A stretch of 6,024 bases of DNA. Origin: Pseudomonadota bacterium. GTDB taxonomy: Bacteria; Myxococcota_A; Polyangia; Fen-1088. How positions within the stretch are numbered: position 1 is the stretch's first letter; each line of letters opens with the position of its first letter. The stretch spans positions 1 to 6,024 of the forward strand of contig JAEXQJ010000223.1 in NCBI GenBank assembly GCA_023438785.1, read 5' to 3'. This document shows positions 1 to 5,654 of the stretch, piece by piece. The translations under genes and the position numbers were made by a program. The notes under the pieces are model-generated. The model saw only the letters and a program-made list of their open reading frames with translations, had not been told where the DNA came from and ran no database searches.

Positions 1-141
1 CCTTCCCAGGCGCGCCGCTTCCTCGGCCGACCGCCGCCGCACGGGACGGTCGAAGACGAGCCCAGGCGCTCTGACGAAACGTCGGCCGAGAGGCCGCCGG
101 GGTTCCTCCGAACCTTCGTCGAGCGCCTGTTTGCTTTTCAT
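1..141 (-). CDS. Alternative divergent open frame, partial at left edge (weak)
   Basis: On the minus strand an ATG at 141 opens a frame that stays open for 47 codons to the window edge, beginning MKSKQALDEGSEEPRR. It is rich in arginine and glutamate, has no recognisable motif and has no strong ribosome binding site. Third-position GC is about 72 percent, slightly below that of the competing plus-strand frame over the same bases. It uses AGA and AGG arginine codons, which are uncommon in the confident genes here. It and the plus-strand frame at 1-237 are mutually exclusive alternatives, and both may be non-coding. Confidence 0.15.
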   Translation of the reverse strand, partial: MKSKQALDEGSEEPRRPLGRRFVRAPGLVFDRPVRRRSAEEAARLGR

Positions 142-237
142 GGCCAACTGCCCCGAGAGTGCCTCTCGACGGTCGTCGGAGGCTTGGCGCACGCAGGCCA
201 GCGGCTTGCGTGGCCGACGGCCGGTGCCCAGGGTTGA
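1..237 (+). CDS. Possible 3' end of an unidentified gene (partial, weak)
   Basis: A reading frame is open from the first base for 78 codons and stops with TGA at 235-237, 14 bases before the next gene's ATG. By hand count, about 78 percent of its third codon positions are G or C, which fits the genes to the right. The peptide ends with a stretch around GFLRTFVERLFAFHGQLPRE that I do not recognise. Open frames of this length occur by chance in GC-rich DNA, and a frame on the other strand (1-141) is also open. If real, this is the C-terminal part of a gene starting left of the window, upstream of and probably transcribed with the SPW-type gene. No function is proposed. Confidence 0.25.
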   Translation, partial: PSQARRFLGRPPPHGTVEDEPRRSDETSAERPPGFLRTFVERLFAFHGQLPRECLSTVVGGLAHAGQRLAWPTAGAQG

Positions 238-241
238 AGTC

Positions 242-247
242 GGGAGG
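242..247 (+). promoter_or_regulatory. Ribosome binding site of the SPW-type gene
   Basis: GGGAGG ends four bases before the ATG at 252. It decides in favour of this start over the in-frame ATG at 159, which lacks such a sequence. Confidence 0.65.
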
Positions 248-251
248 GCAC

Positions 252-578
252 ATGAGCACACCTCGTTGGCTGAATGTGGCGTTAGGTGCCTGGCTGTTCA
301 TTTCGGCGTTCGTGTGGCGTCACGGGGCCGCCCAGTTCCAGAACAGCTGGATCATGGGCATCATCATGGTCGGCCTGGCTCTGCTGGCCGGCGGCTATCC
401 GTGGGCGCGCTTCCTCAATGCAGGCGCGGCGGTCTACCTCTTCTTCTCCACGCTCTTGCTGCCGCGTGTGAACGCCGGAACGGTCTGGCACAACTGCATC
501 CTGGCCGTGCTCGTGTTCATCATTTCCCTGGCGCCCGCACGGGTCAGTCGCTTCCAGCCCACGAGACCACAAGCATAG
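252..578 (+). CDS. SPW-repeat-like small integral membrane protein
   Basis: This encodes 108 residues in the inner membrane; its biochemical role is unknown. Hydrophobic segments lie near residues 10-22, 34-47, 55-70 and 82-96, so four helices are likely. It consists of two related halves. RWLN (5-8) matches RFLN (53-56), each is followed ten residues later by a serine (S18, S66), and each half has a later W/N pair (N31/W33 and W79/N81). This is the layout of the SPW repeat family, but the namesake SPW triplet reads SAF in the first half and STL in the second. The start at 252 is chosen because GGGAGG at 242-247 is well placed. An in-frame ATG at 159 would add 31 arginine-rich residues with no ribosome site. 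The cupin gene follows after 44 bases, so the two may be co-transcribed. The family assignment is fairly secure; the function is not known. Confidence 0.8.
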   Translation: MSTPRWLNVALGAWLFISAFVWRHGAAQFQNSWIMGIIMVGLALLAGGYPWARFLNAGAAVYLFFSTLLLPRVNAGTVWHNCILAVLVFIISLAPARVSRFQPTRPQA

Positions 579-622
579 GACTCGTTCGGCGTCACGGGGC
601 GGTTGAGAAAGGGGAAGCAGAG

Positions 623-1150
623 ATGGGCAAAGGTGTGAAATCTGTCCTGCTCGCGCTGTGCCTGGTCGGTTTGGCCGGTGACCGCACAGTGGAAGGCGCG
701 GCTGAGCCTCGGAGCGCGGCGGGCAAACGCGTCGACGGAGGCCCGGCGCGGGCCTACGAGGCGCCAGTGCTGGAGGAGGCCCTGCAAAACCAGGACTTCC
801 GCCGCGTGCTCTTTACGGCGAAGCGTCTGCAGCTGGTGCTGATGAGCATTCCACCTGGCGGCGAGATCGGCGAGGAGAAGCATGAGCGCGTGGAGCAGGC
901 TCTGTTCTGCGTGGCCGGCGCCGGCACGGCGGTCATCAACGGCGTTGAGTCACGTTTCGCGGCCGGCGACGCGGTCGTGGTGCCCGCGGGGACGCGCCAC
1001 AACTTTCGCAACACGGGAAAGGAGCCGCTGCAGCTCTACACGGTGTATTCGCCACCCAATCACATCGACGGTCGCGTACATCACACGGCCGCCGACGCCA
1101 AGGCCGACCGCGAAAACGCGGAGTTCGGCCACCGCGCGGAAGAGCCGTGA
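623..1150 (+). CDS. Exported single-domain cupin protein
   Basis: This encodes 175 residues. Residues 1 to about 26 form a probable Sec signal peptide (MGKG, lysine, then the hydrophobic VLLALCLVGLAG), with likely cleavage near EGA-AE, so the protein should act in the periplasm or outside. The cupin barrel spans about 65-145. Motif 1 is E85-K-H87-E-R-V-E91, with glutamate where the classical H-x-H motif has its first histidine. Motif 2 is canonical, G115-DAVVV-P121-A-G123-TR-H126-NFR-N130. The likely metal ligands are E85 (or none), H87, E91 and H126. After the barrel, LYTVYSPPNHIDG...HHTAADA (138-157) is typical of a widespread family of small mannose-6-phosphate isomerase-like cupins whose substrate is mostly unknown; those are usually cytoplasmic, so the signal peptide is notable. 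GGGGAAG at 611-617 supports the start; an in-frame ATG at 131 is implausible. It sits 47 bases before the next gene. Confidence 0.88.
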   Translation: MGKGVKSVLLALCLVGLAGDRTVEGAAEPRSAAGKRVDGGPARAYEAPVLEEALQNQDFRRVLFTAKRLQLVLMSIPPGGEIGEEKHERVEQALFCVAGAGTAVINGVESRFAAGDAVVVPAGTRHNFRNTGKEPLQLYTVYSPPNHIDGRVHHTAADAKADRENAEFGHRAEEP

Positions 1151-1197
1151 AGCCGTGCCTGGCTCCTACCCCGCGCCCATATTGGGATGGAGAGGGT

Positions 1198-1956
1198 ATG
1201 GCTGAGTCATCACAGGTCTTGGAGCGCGGAAGCATCTACTTCTTCTACCGGCCGCGCGTGGAGGACGAGGCGCCCGAAAGCCTGCGCGACGTGCAGCGCT
1301 TCCACATGGTGCTGAGCCCCGACAACGGCGAGGTGTACCGGCTGATAGCCGTGGGGCGCAAGCGCATGCCGGATGTGGAGCGCGGTCACGAGCGCAACTG
1401 GGGCTTCGTGGAAAGGGTGACGAAGGCGCCGGAAGACATGCGCGCCATCCTTGGCCCCGAGAGCTACGAAACCAAGACACGCGGTCGGCGCGTTCAGCCC
1501 GCGGCGCGCCCCGCGGGCGAGGGCGTCTACGCCATCGTCAAGCACGGCAACCACACCCATCTGGCGTATGAGCTGGAACTGCCCGAACGCCCGGGTCCCG
1601 TCCAGGACGAGCTCAACGTGGAGAAGAGCGGCAGCTACGTGGTCACCGTGCGCAACCCCGGGGCGCCCTCACGAGGGCAGGCGGGACTGGCGCGCGGGGA
1701 GCGCCCCAATTATCCACACGAGCTGATGGACAAGTTCCGCGGCCGACGCTTTGGCGAACTGGATTCTCCGCGCTTCCTCGATTTCGAGGGCGCCGAAATC
1801 ATTCTCATCGGTGCCGACGAGGAACCCGGAAGAGAGCTGAACGTGGACTTGCACGCGCAAGATGAGTCCGAGGCCACGGCGCAGATCTTCCGTGAGCTCA
1901 GGCTCGAACGCGGCCACACGAACAAGCGGCCGCTCCTGCGTGGCCAGTGGGCGTGA
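1198..1956 (+). CDS. Conserved protein of unknown function, 252 residues
   Basis: This encodes a soluble, charged protein with no signal peptide or membrane segment, so it is probably cytoplasmic. The conserved-looking blocks are IYFFYRPRV (13-21), RFHMVLSP (34-41), YRLIAVGRKRMP (47-58), HTHLAYELELP (119-129), SGSYVVTVRNP (144-154), the RGERPNYPHELMDKFRGRRF region (166-185), and a C-terminal RELRLERGHTNKRPLLRGQW (232-251). The pattern resembles a conserved hypothetical family found in several bacterial phyla that I recall without an assigned function; no catalytic motif stands out. I chose the ATG at 1198, with GGAG at 1189-1192, because it puts the family's typical N-terminus right after the start. 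An in-frame ATG at 1147 overlaps the cupin stop codon and would add 17 residues; that four-base overlap could mean translational coupling, so it remains an alternative. Its position suggests one transcript with the cupin. Confidence 0.8.
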   Translation: MAESSQVLERGSIYFFYRPRVEDEAPESLRDVQRFHMVLSPDNGEVYRLIAVGRKRMPDVERGHERNWGFVERVTKAPEDMRAILGPESYETKTRGRRVQPAARPAGEGVYAIVKHGNHTHLAYELELPERPGPVQDELNVEKSGSYVVTVRNPGAPSRGQAGLARGERPNYPHELMDKFRGRRFGELDSPRFLDFEGAEIILIGADEEPGRELNVDLHAQDESEATAQIFRELRLERGHTNKRPLLRGQWA

Positions 1957-2033
1957 AGGTCAGCCGCCAGCGCCAATTCAAGGAGCAATACAACCCCTGC
2001 TCGACGGGGCAGCCACCACGACGTGCACACGGG

Positions 2034-2048
2034 CCCCGTCGCTCGGGG
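2034..2048 (+). terminator. Weak hairpin, possible terminator of the upstream unit
   Basis: CCCCG at 2034-2038 can pair with CGGGG at 2044-2048 around a five-base loop, 77 bases after the stop of the 252-residue protein. No T tract follows, so a typical factor-independent terminator is not shown. Five-base GC stems are common by chance in this composition. Confidence 0.15.
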
Positions 2049-2357
2049 TAGCTCAGCCTCGGCGGCGGGCGAATCGACGAGCAACGCCAGCTGGTGTCCG
2101 GCCAGCGCACCACATCGGGGTTGAAGAGCGCCCCCCCCCGGCCCAGACGGACCAGAACTCGTGCCCCGAGATGCACCGGCCCGCCGTTCTCCCTTCACAT
2201 CGATGCGTCTGTGTCGCTCGACCGGCGCGCCGACCCCGAGCCGCGGGCCCCATGTGGGCAGGCGGCGAAGGTGAGGCCCGGCCGCCGGCCCATCCTCCTG
2301 GAGAGTCTCGAACGCATGTACGTCGTCCTGTCGCGGCGCCGACGCCAACGGTTTCGA

Positions 2358-2387
2358 GGACATGTCCGTCGGACAATGGACATGACC
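2358..2387. promoter_or_regulatory. Cluster of inverted and direct repeats, candidate operator
   Basis: GGACATGTCC at 2358-2367 is a perfect 10-base palindrome. A near copy, GGACATGACC (9 of 10 identical), begins exactly 20 bases later at 2378, about two helical turns away. Between and overlapping them, TGTCCGTCGGACA (2363-2375) is a second perfect inverted repeat with six-base arms and a one-base centre. The half-site GGACA thus occurs at 2358, 2371 and 2378 and its complement TGTCC at 2363. The palindrome CCAATTGG (2386-2393) abuts the end. The cluster lies 135-165 bases before the GH3 start codon, so a dimeric regulator of that gene is the natural suggestion. No regulator gene is present in the window. 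Confidence 0.4.
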
Positions 2388-2417
2388 AATTGGGCCGACT
2401 GGAGGCGAAAACCGAGG

Positions 2418-2430
2418 CGAGCTTTGCTCG
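2418..2430. repeat. Short perfect inverted repeat CGAGC-TTT-GCTCG
   Basis: Five-base arms flank a three-base centre. The left arm sits in a direct repeat of GAGGCGA (copies begin at 2402 and 2414). It lies about 92 bases before the GH3 start and may be a protein site or a small hairpin if transcribed. The arms are short enough to arise by chance. Confidence 0.25.
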
Positions 2431-2475
2431 ATCCAAGCGCCTGCCGGGTTGGTACGATGCCTAAGCATTCCGCGT

Positions 2476-2494
2476 GCCCAATTTGGGGTTGGGC
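2476..2494 (+). repeat. Hairpin in the likely leader of the GH3 gene
   Basis: GCCCAA (2476-2481) and TTGGGC (2489-2494) form a perfect six-base stem around a seven-base loop, ending 27 bases before the GH3 ATG. It could affect the leader RNA or be an operator. The alternative GTG start at 2474 lies at its left edge, so if that start were used the hairpin would be inside the coding sequence. Confidence 0.25.
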
Positions 2495-2521
2495 CGTCGC
2501 CGGGGTGCCCGAGAGTCCACC

Positions 2522-4342
2522 ATGCGAATCACAGCCCTCTGTTCCGCCTTTCTCTGTTGTGCCCTCGCCGCCCCGGGGTGCGTAGGAAGCCGTCAACCCA
2601 AGGTCAACGTCCAGCCGCTGGTCGCGCCTGCCGTGCGCGCCGCCGGTGTGCCCGCGCCCGACATCGAGGCGCTGTTGGCGCAGATGACGACGGACGAGAA
2701 GATCGGCCAGATGACCCAGGTCAGTCGCACCGCCATGCGTGGCGGGGAAGTGCGAATCCACAACCTGGGCTCCGTGCTCAACGGCGGCAACGAATTGCCG
2801 AGCCCCAACGTGGCCACCACGTGGGCCGACATGATCGACGGCTTCCAGATGCAGGCCCTCAGCACGCGTCTGGGTATCCCCATGTTCTACGGCGTGGATG
2901 CGGTCCACGGTCACGCCGAGGTCTACGGCACGGTCGTGTTCCCGCACAACATCGGCCTGGGCGCGACCCGCAATCCCGAGCTCGTGGAGAGGGTGGGCAA
3001 GACTGCGGCCAAGGAGATCGCCGGCACGGGCGTGCGTTGGACGTTTGCCCCGTGTATCGCGGTGCCGCGCGACGAGCGCTGGGGCCGCACCTACGAGGGC
3101 TTCGGCGAGACGGCCGAGTTGGCCAGCCTGATGGCGCCCGCGGCGGTGCGAGGCCTGCAGGGCGACGCGCTGGGCGGCCCCGAGTCGGTGGTGGCCTGCG
3201 CCAAGCACTACCTGGCCGACGGCGGAACCAAGGGCGGCAAGAACGAGGGTGACGCGAAGATCTCCGAGGAGGAATTGCGCGCCATTCACCTGCCCGGCTA
3301 TGCGGCGGCGGTGAAGGCCGGCGTGGGCAGCGTCATGGTGTCCTACAGCTCGTGGAATGGCGAACCCATGCACGGAAGCAAGAAGCTCATCACGGACGTG
3401 CTGAAGGGTGAGTTGGGCTTTCAGGGGTTCGTGGTCACCGACTGGGAAGGCATCGACAAGATGCCGGGTGGCTACAAAGGAAACGTGGAGAAGGCCATCA
3501 ACGCGGGCGTGGACATGGTCATGGTGCCCATCAAGTACGAGGTCTTCATGCGCAACATGCGCGACCTGGTGAAGAAGGGGCGCATCCCCATGGCACGCAT
3601 CGACGATGCCGTCCGCCGCATTCTGCGGGTCAAGAAGGCCGCGGGGCTGTGGGAGCACCCCATGACCGACCGGGCGCTGCTGGCCGAGGTGGGCGCGGCC
3701 GACCATCGGGCGGTGGCGCGAGATGCCGTGCGCCAGTCGATGGTCGTGCTCAAGAATGACAAGAAGGCCTTGCCCCTGGCCAAGAACAAGAGCCTGCTCG
3801 TGGCGGGCAGCAAGGCCGCCGATCTGGGCTCGCAATGTGGCGGCTGGACCATGGGCTGGAATGGAACCACGGGCACCATCACGGCGGGCACCACCATCCT
3901 GGATGCTTTGCGCCGACACGTGACCCGGGGAACGCCGGTCACGCATTCGGCCAGCGCCAGTGGCACAGCCGACGCGGTGGTGGTGGTGGTGGGCGAGACG
4001 CCCTACGCGGAGAGCATGGGCGACAAGTCCAGTCTGTATTTGTCAGATGCGGATCGGTCTGCCGTGGCCAACGCGCGCAAGTCGGGCAAGCCGGTCATCA
4101 CCGTCATCATCTCCGGCCGCCCGCTCATCCTCGACGACGTGGGCGCCAATTCGGACGCCATCGTGGCCGCCTGGCTGCCCGGCACCGAGGGCGATGGCGT
4201 GGCCGATGTGCTGTTCGGCGATTACAAGCCCACCGGCAAGCTGCCTCACTCGTGGCCCAGGAGCATTGACCAGATCCCCGTCAACCAGGGTGACGCCAAC
4301 TACAGTCCGCTGTACCCGTACGGGCACGGGCTCACCTACTAG
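2522..4342 (+). CDS. GH3 beta-glucosidase / exo-beta-glucanase, ExoI type, probable lipoprotein
   Basis: This glycoside hydrolase family 3 enzyme (606 residues) is predicted to remove glucose from the non-reducing end of beta-glucans or cello-oligosaccharides. Residues 1-20 look like an export signal ending A-P-G-C20, a permissive lipobox, so it is probably membrane-anchored outside the cytoplasm. The (beta/alpha)8 domain spans roughly 45-385 and the second domain roughly 400-606. Visible active-site features are GVDAVHG (D126), R-D-E-R-W-G-R (183-189), K228-H229, nucleophile D307 in VVTDWEGID, the tryptophan loop CGGWTMGW (439-446), and acid/base E497 in GETPYAE. Spacing and motifs match barley ExoI (D285, E491, W434) along the whole length, unlike the longer E. 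coli BglX type. The ATG at 2522 is preceded by GAGAG at 2511-2515; an upstream GTG at 2474 would place 16 arginine-rich residues before the signal. The enzyme class is secure, but the exact glucan linkage cannot be read from sequence. Confidence 0.95.
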   Translation: MRITALCSAFLCCALAAPGCVGSRQPKVNVQPLVAPAVRAAGVPAPDIEALLAQMTTDEKIGQMTQVSRTAMRGGEVRIHNLGSVLNGGNELPSPNVATTWADMIDGFQMQALSTRLGIPMFYGVDAVHGHAEVYGTVVFPHNIGLGATRNPELVERVGKTAAKEIAGTGVRWTFAPCIAVPRDERWGRTYEGFGETAELASLMAPAAVRGLQGDALGGPESVVACAKHYLADGGTKGGKNEGDAKISEEELRAIHLPGYAAAVKAGVGSVMVSYSSWNGEPMHGSKKLITDVLKGELGFQGFVVTDWEGIDKMPGGYKGNVEKAINAGVDMVMVPIKYEVFMRNMRDLVKKGRIPMARIDDAVRRILRVKKAAGLWEHPMTDRALLAEVGAADHRAVARDAVRQSMVVLKNDKKALPLAKNKSLLVAGSKAADLGSQCGGWTMGWNGTTGTITAGTTILDALRRHVTRGTPVTHSASASGTADAVVVVVGETPYAESMGDKSSLYLSDADRSAVANARKSGKPVITVIISGRPLILDDVGANSDAIVAAWLPGTEGDGVADVLFGDYKPTGKLPHSWPRSIDQIPVNQGDANYSPLYPYGHGLTY

Positions 4343-4410
4343 GTGGCCGGCCGCGAGCCGAGGCGGAGAATCGGCGTGCGCCCTGCGCCGCTCTCCCTTC
4401 GGCGGAGCGT

Positions 4411-4438
4411 GATCTGCGTCTGAACCTTCGCGCAGATC
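4411..4438 (+). terminator. Eight-base perfect stem-loop, possible terminator
   Basis: GATCTGCG (4411-4418) pairs perfectly with CGCAGATC (4431-4438) across a 12-base loop, 69 bases after the GH3 stop. A second possible stem, CGCTC (4389-4393) with GAGCG (4405-4409), lies just before it. No T run follows, so it may instead be an operator or an RNA-stability element. An intergenic location between two same-strand genes supports a role in separating or regulating transcripts. Confidence 0.4.
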
Positions 4439-4515
4439 CTGCCGTGCCCGCCGTCGCGCCATCGTTGCGGATTCGGCGCGCTTGCCCTCCTCGGGTTCCG
4501 ACGTACAAATCACTG

Positions 4516-4524
4516 AGGAGGTGA
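4516..4524 (+). promoter_or_regulatory. Near-ideal ribosome binding site of the oxidoreductase gene
   Basis: AGGAGGTGA can pair over nine bases with the usual 3' end of 16S rRNA. The GGAGG core ends five bases before the ATG at 4527. It fixes this start over an in-frame ATG at 4482 and suggests strong translation compared with the weak site of the GH3 gene. Confidence 0.85.
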
Positions 4525-4526
4525 CC

Positions 4527-5642
4527 ATGGCGAACGGGAAGTCACGTCGGATTCGCTATGCGGTGGTGGGGGCGGGGAACATCGCCCAAGTGGCCGTGCT
4601 CCCGGGTTTCAAGAACGCCCAGGACAACTCCGAGTTGGCGGCGGTGATCTCCTCCGACCCGGACAAGCGCGAGGCGTTGATGAGCGCCTACGGCCTGGAC
4701 GAGGTGGGCGACTACGACTCTTTCGAAGACGTGATGAAACGGGCCATGGTGGACGCGGTGTACCTGGCACTGCCCAATCACCTGCATCGCCCGTTCACCG
4801 CGCGCGCGGCCCAGGCCGGGCTGCACGTGCTGTGCGAGAAGCCCATGGCCACAACCGTCGAGGATTGCGAGGCCATGATCAAGGCGACGGCTGACGCGGG
4901 CGTGAAGCTGATGATTGCCTATCGCCTGCATTTCGAGGCCGCCAACCTAGGCGCCATCGAGCTAATCCGCGTGGGCAAGATCGGCGAGCCGCGCTTCTTC
5001 TCGGGAATTCTCAGTCAGCAGGTGCGCGCCGGTGATATTCGCACCCGCGAAGACGTGGGTGGCGGGGCCCTGCTCGACGAGGGGCCCTATCCCATCAACG
5101 CCGCTCGCTACCTGTTTGGCGACGAGCCCATCCAGGCCTTCGCCTGTACCAATCTGGGCCAGGACTCGCGCTTCGAGGGCGTCGATTCCACGGCGGTGGG
5201 CATTCTGCGCTTCCCCCACGGTCGCCTAGCCCAGTTCACCGTCAGCCAAGCCGCCTCGGCCGTTTCCGGCTACCGCGTGGTGGGATCGAATGGAGACCTG
5301 CAGGTGGCCCACGGCTTCGACTACGTGGGCGAGCGGCGCCTCGTCGCGACGGTGGGCGGCCAGCGCGAGGAGCGTCGTTTCGAACCGCAGGATCAATTCG
5401 GGCCGGAGATTCGCTATTTCTCTCGCTGCATTCTCGAAAACCGCGAGCCCGAGCCCTCGGGCGTGGAGGGCTTGGCCGACGTGCGGATCATCGCGGCCCT
5501 GCAGGAGTCAGCGCGCACGGGGCAGGCCGTACCTCTGTCGCACTTCGAGAAGCGGGAGCGGCCGGATGCGCGACAACTGATCACGGCGCCCGTGGTGGAG
5601 CCCGCGGTCACGGTGCACGCCCCGGCCCCGGCCATTGGTTGA
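4527..5642 (+). CDS. Gfo/Idh/MocA family NAD(P)-dependent oxidoreductase
   Basis: This encodes a 371-residue cytoplasmic oxidoreductase, probably acting on a sugar, sugar derivative or cyclitol. The Rossmann domain covers about 8-128, with the dinucleotide motif GAGNIA (15-20), ALPNHLH (81-87) before the cofactor edge, and the signature C-E104-K105-P106, whose lysine is the usual catalytic residue. The C-terminal alpha/beta domain follows, with GGGALLDEGPYPINAARYLFG (178-198); this block resembles glucose-fructose oxidoreductase-like members, and Y188 is the probable partner of K105. There is no signal peptide, unlike the periplasmic Zymomonas enzyme. The tail (about 351-371) is unusual, being rich in proline, alanine and valine and likely flexible. 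The start is set by the strong ribosome site at 4516-4524. A membrane protein gene begins 12 bases after the stop, indicating co-transcription. The family is secure; the substrate is undetermined. Confidence 0.93.
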   Translation: MANGKSRRIRYAVVGAGNIAQVAVLPGFKNAQDNSELAAVISSDPDKREALMSAYGLDEVGDYDSFEDVMKRAMVDAVYLALPNHLHRPFTARAAQAGLHVLCEKPMATTVEDCEAMIKATADAGVKLMIAYRLHFEAANLGAIELIRVGKIGEPRFFSGILSQQVRAGDIRTREDVGGGALLDEGPYPINAARYLFGDEPIQAFACTNLGQDSRFEGVDSTAVGILRFPHGRLAQFTVSQAASAVSGYRVVGSNGDLQVAHGFDYVGERRLVATVGGQREERRFEPQDQFGPEIRYFSRCILENREPEPSGVEGLADVRIIAALQESARTGQAVPLSHFEKRERPDARQLITAPVVEPAVTVHAPAPAIG

Positions 5643-5648
5643 GGGAGG
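5643..5648 (+). promoter_or_regulatory. Ribosome binding site of the last gene
   Basis: GGGAGG starts immediately after the oxidoreductase stop codon and ends six bases before the ATG at 5655. It fills the short gap between the two genes and supports a shared transcript. Confidence 0.7.
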
Positions 5649-5654
5649 TCGAAC

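Larger units (their letters stand above)
1957..2521. other. 565-base intergenic region with no convincing gene
   Basis: Several open frames cross this stretch on both strands, but none has recognisable motifs, a good ribosome site or a typical composition (the peptides are runs of proline, arginine and serine), and most extend into frames opposite real genes. Two weak hairpins lie at the left end: CCCC/GGGG around 1994-2009, and CCCCG (2034-2038) with CGGGG (2044-2048); neither has a T tract. A run of nine C lies at 2131-2139. Repeat motifs that look regulatory cluster between 2358 and 2494 and are listed separately. The region probably holds the 3' end of the upstream unit and the promoter region of the GH3 gene. 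A degraded gene cannot be excluded. Confidence 0.6.
4343..4526. other. Intergenic region between the GH3 and oxidoreductase genes
   Basis: This stretch of 184 bases has no supported gene. It contains overlapping GC-rich stems around 4386-4409 and a clean eight-base stem at 4411-4438. The last 13 bases hold the ribosome site of the next gene. I see no convincing promoter. A TACAAA at 4504-4509 resembles a -10 box but is too close to the ribosome site to be persuasive. Confidence 0.5.

Noticed and set aside
212..222. GGCCG-A-CGGCC inverted repeat before the SPW-type gene
   Set aside because: The arms are short and pure G/C around a single base. Such sequences are expected by chance at this composition and no second copy is present.
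131..622. N-terminal extension of the cupin frame back to 131
   Set aside because: It overlaps the well-supported SPW-type gene in another frame. The ATG at 623 has a good ribosome site and begins a signal peptide.
2045..2057. GGGGTAGCTCAGC resembles the 5' part of a tRNA
   Set aside because: No T-loop (GGTTCGA-like) sequence, anticodon stem or matching acceptor strand occurs at the right distance.
2453..2458. TACGAT as a -10 box for the GH3 gene
   Set aside because: The only -35-like sequence (TTGCTC at 2424-2429) is 23 bases away, too far for a standard promoter.
1710..2468. Minus-strand 252-codon frame across the gap
   Set aside because: About a third lies opposite the 252-residue gene. 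The rest is compositionally simple, with no motif or start signal that I can support.
1862..2585. Plus-strand open frames (1862-2464 and 2094-2585) across the 565-base gap
   Set aside because: They have no ribosome sites or known motifs, are proline- and arginine-rich, and overlap the ends of confident genes.
2195..3946. Long minus-strand open frame of 583 codons opposite the GH3 gene
   Set aside because: It is a shadow of a GC-rich coding strand. The peptide is rich in histidine, arginine and alanine without motifs, while the opposite frame has unmistakable GH3 catalytic motifs.
3977..3991. Five GTG repeats
   Set aside because: They encode the valine strand leading to the catalytic GETPYAE loop. 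They are in frame and expected in GC-rich codon use, so a repeat-based switch is not indicated.
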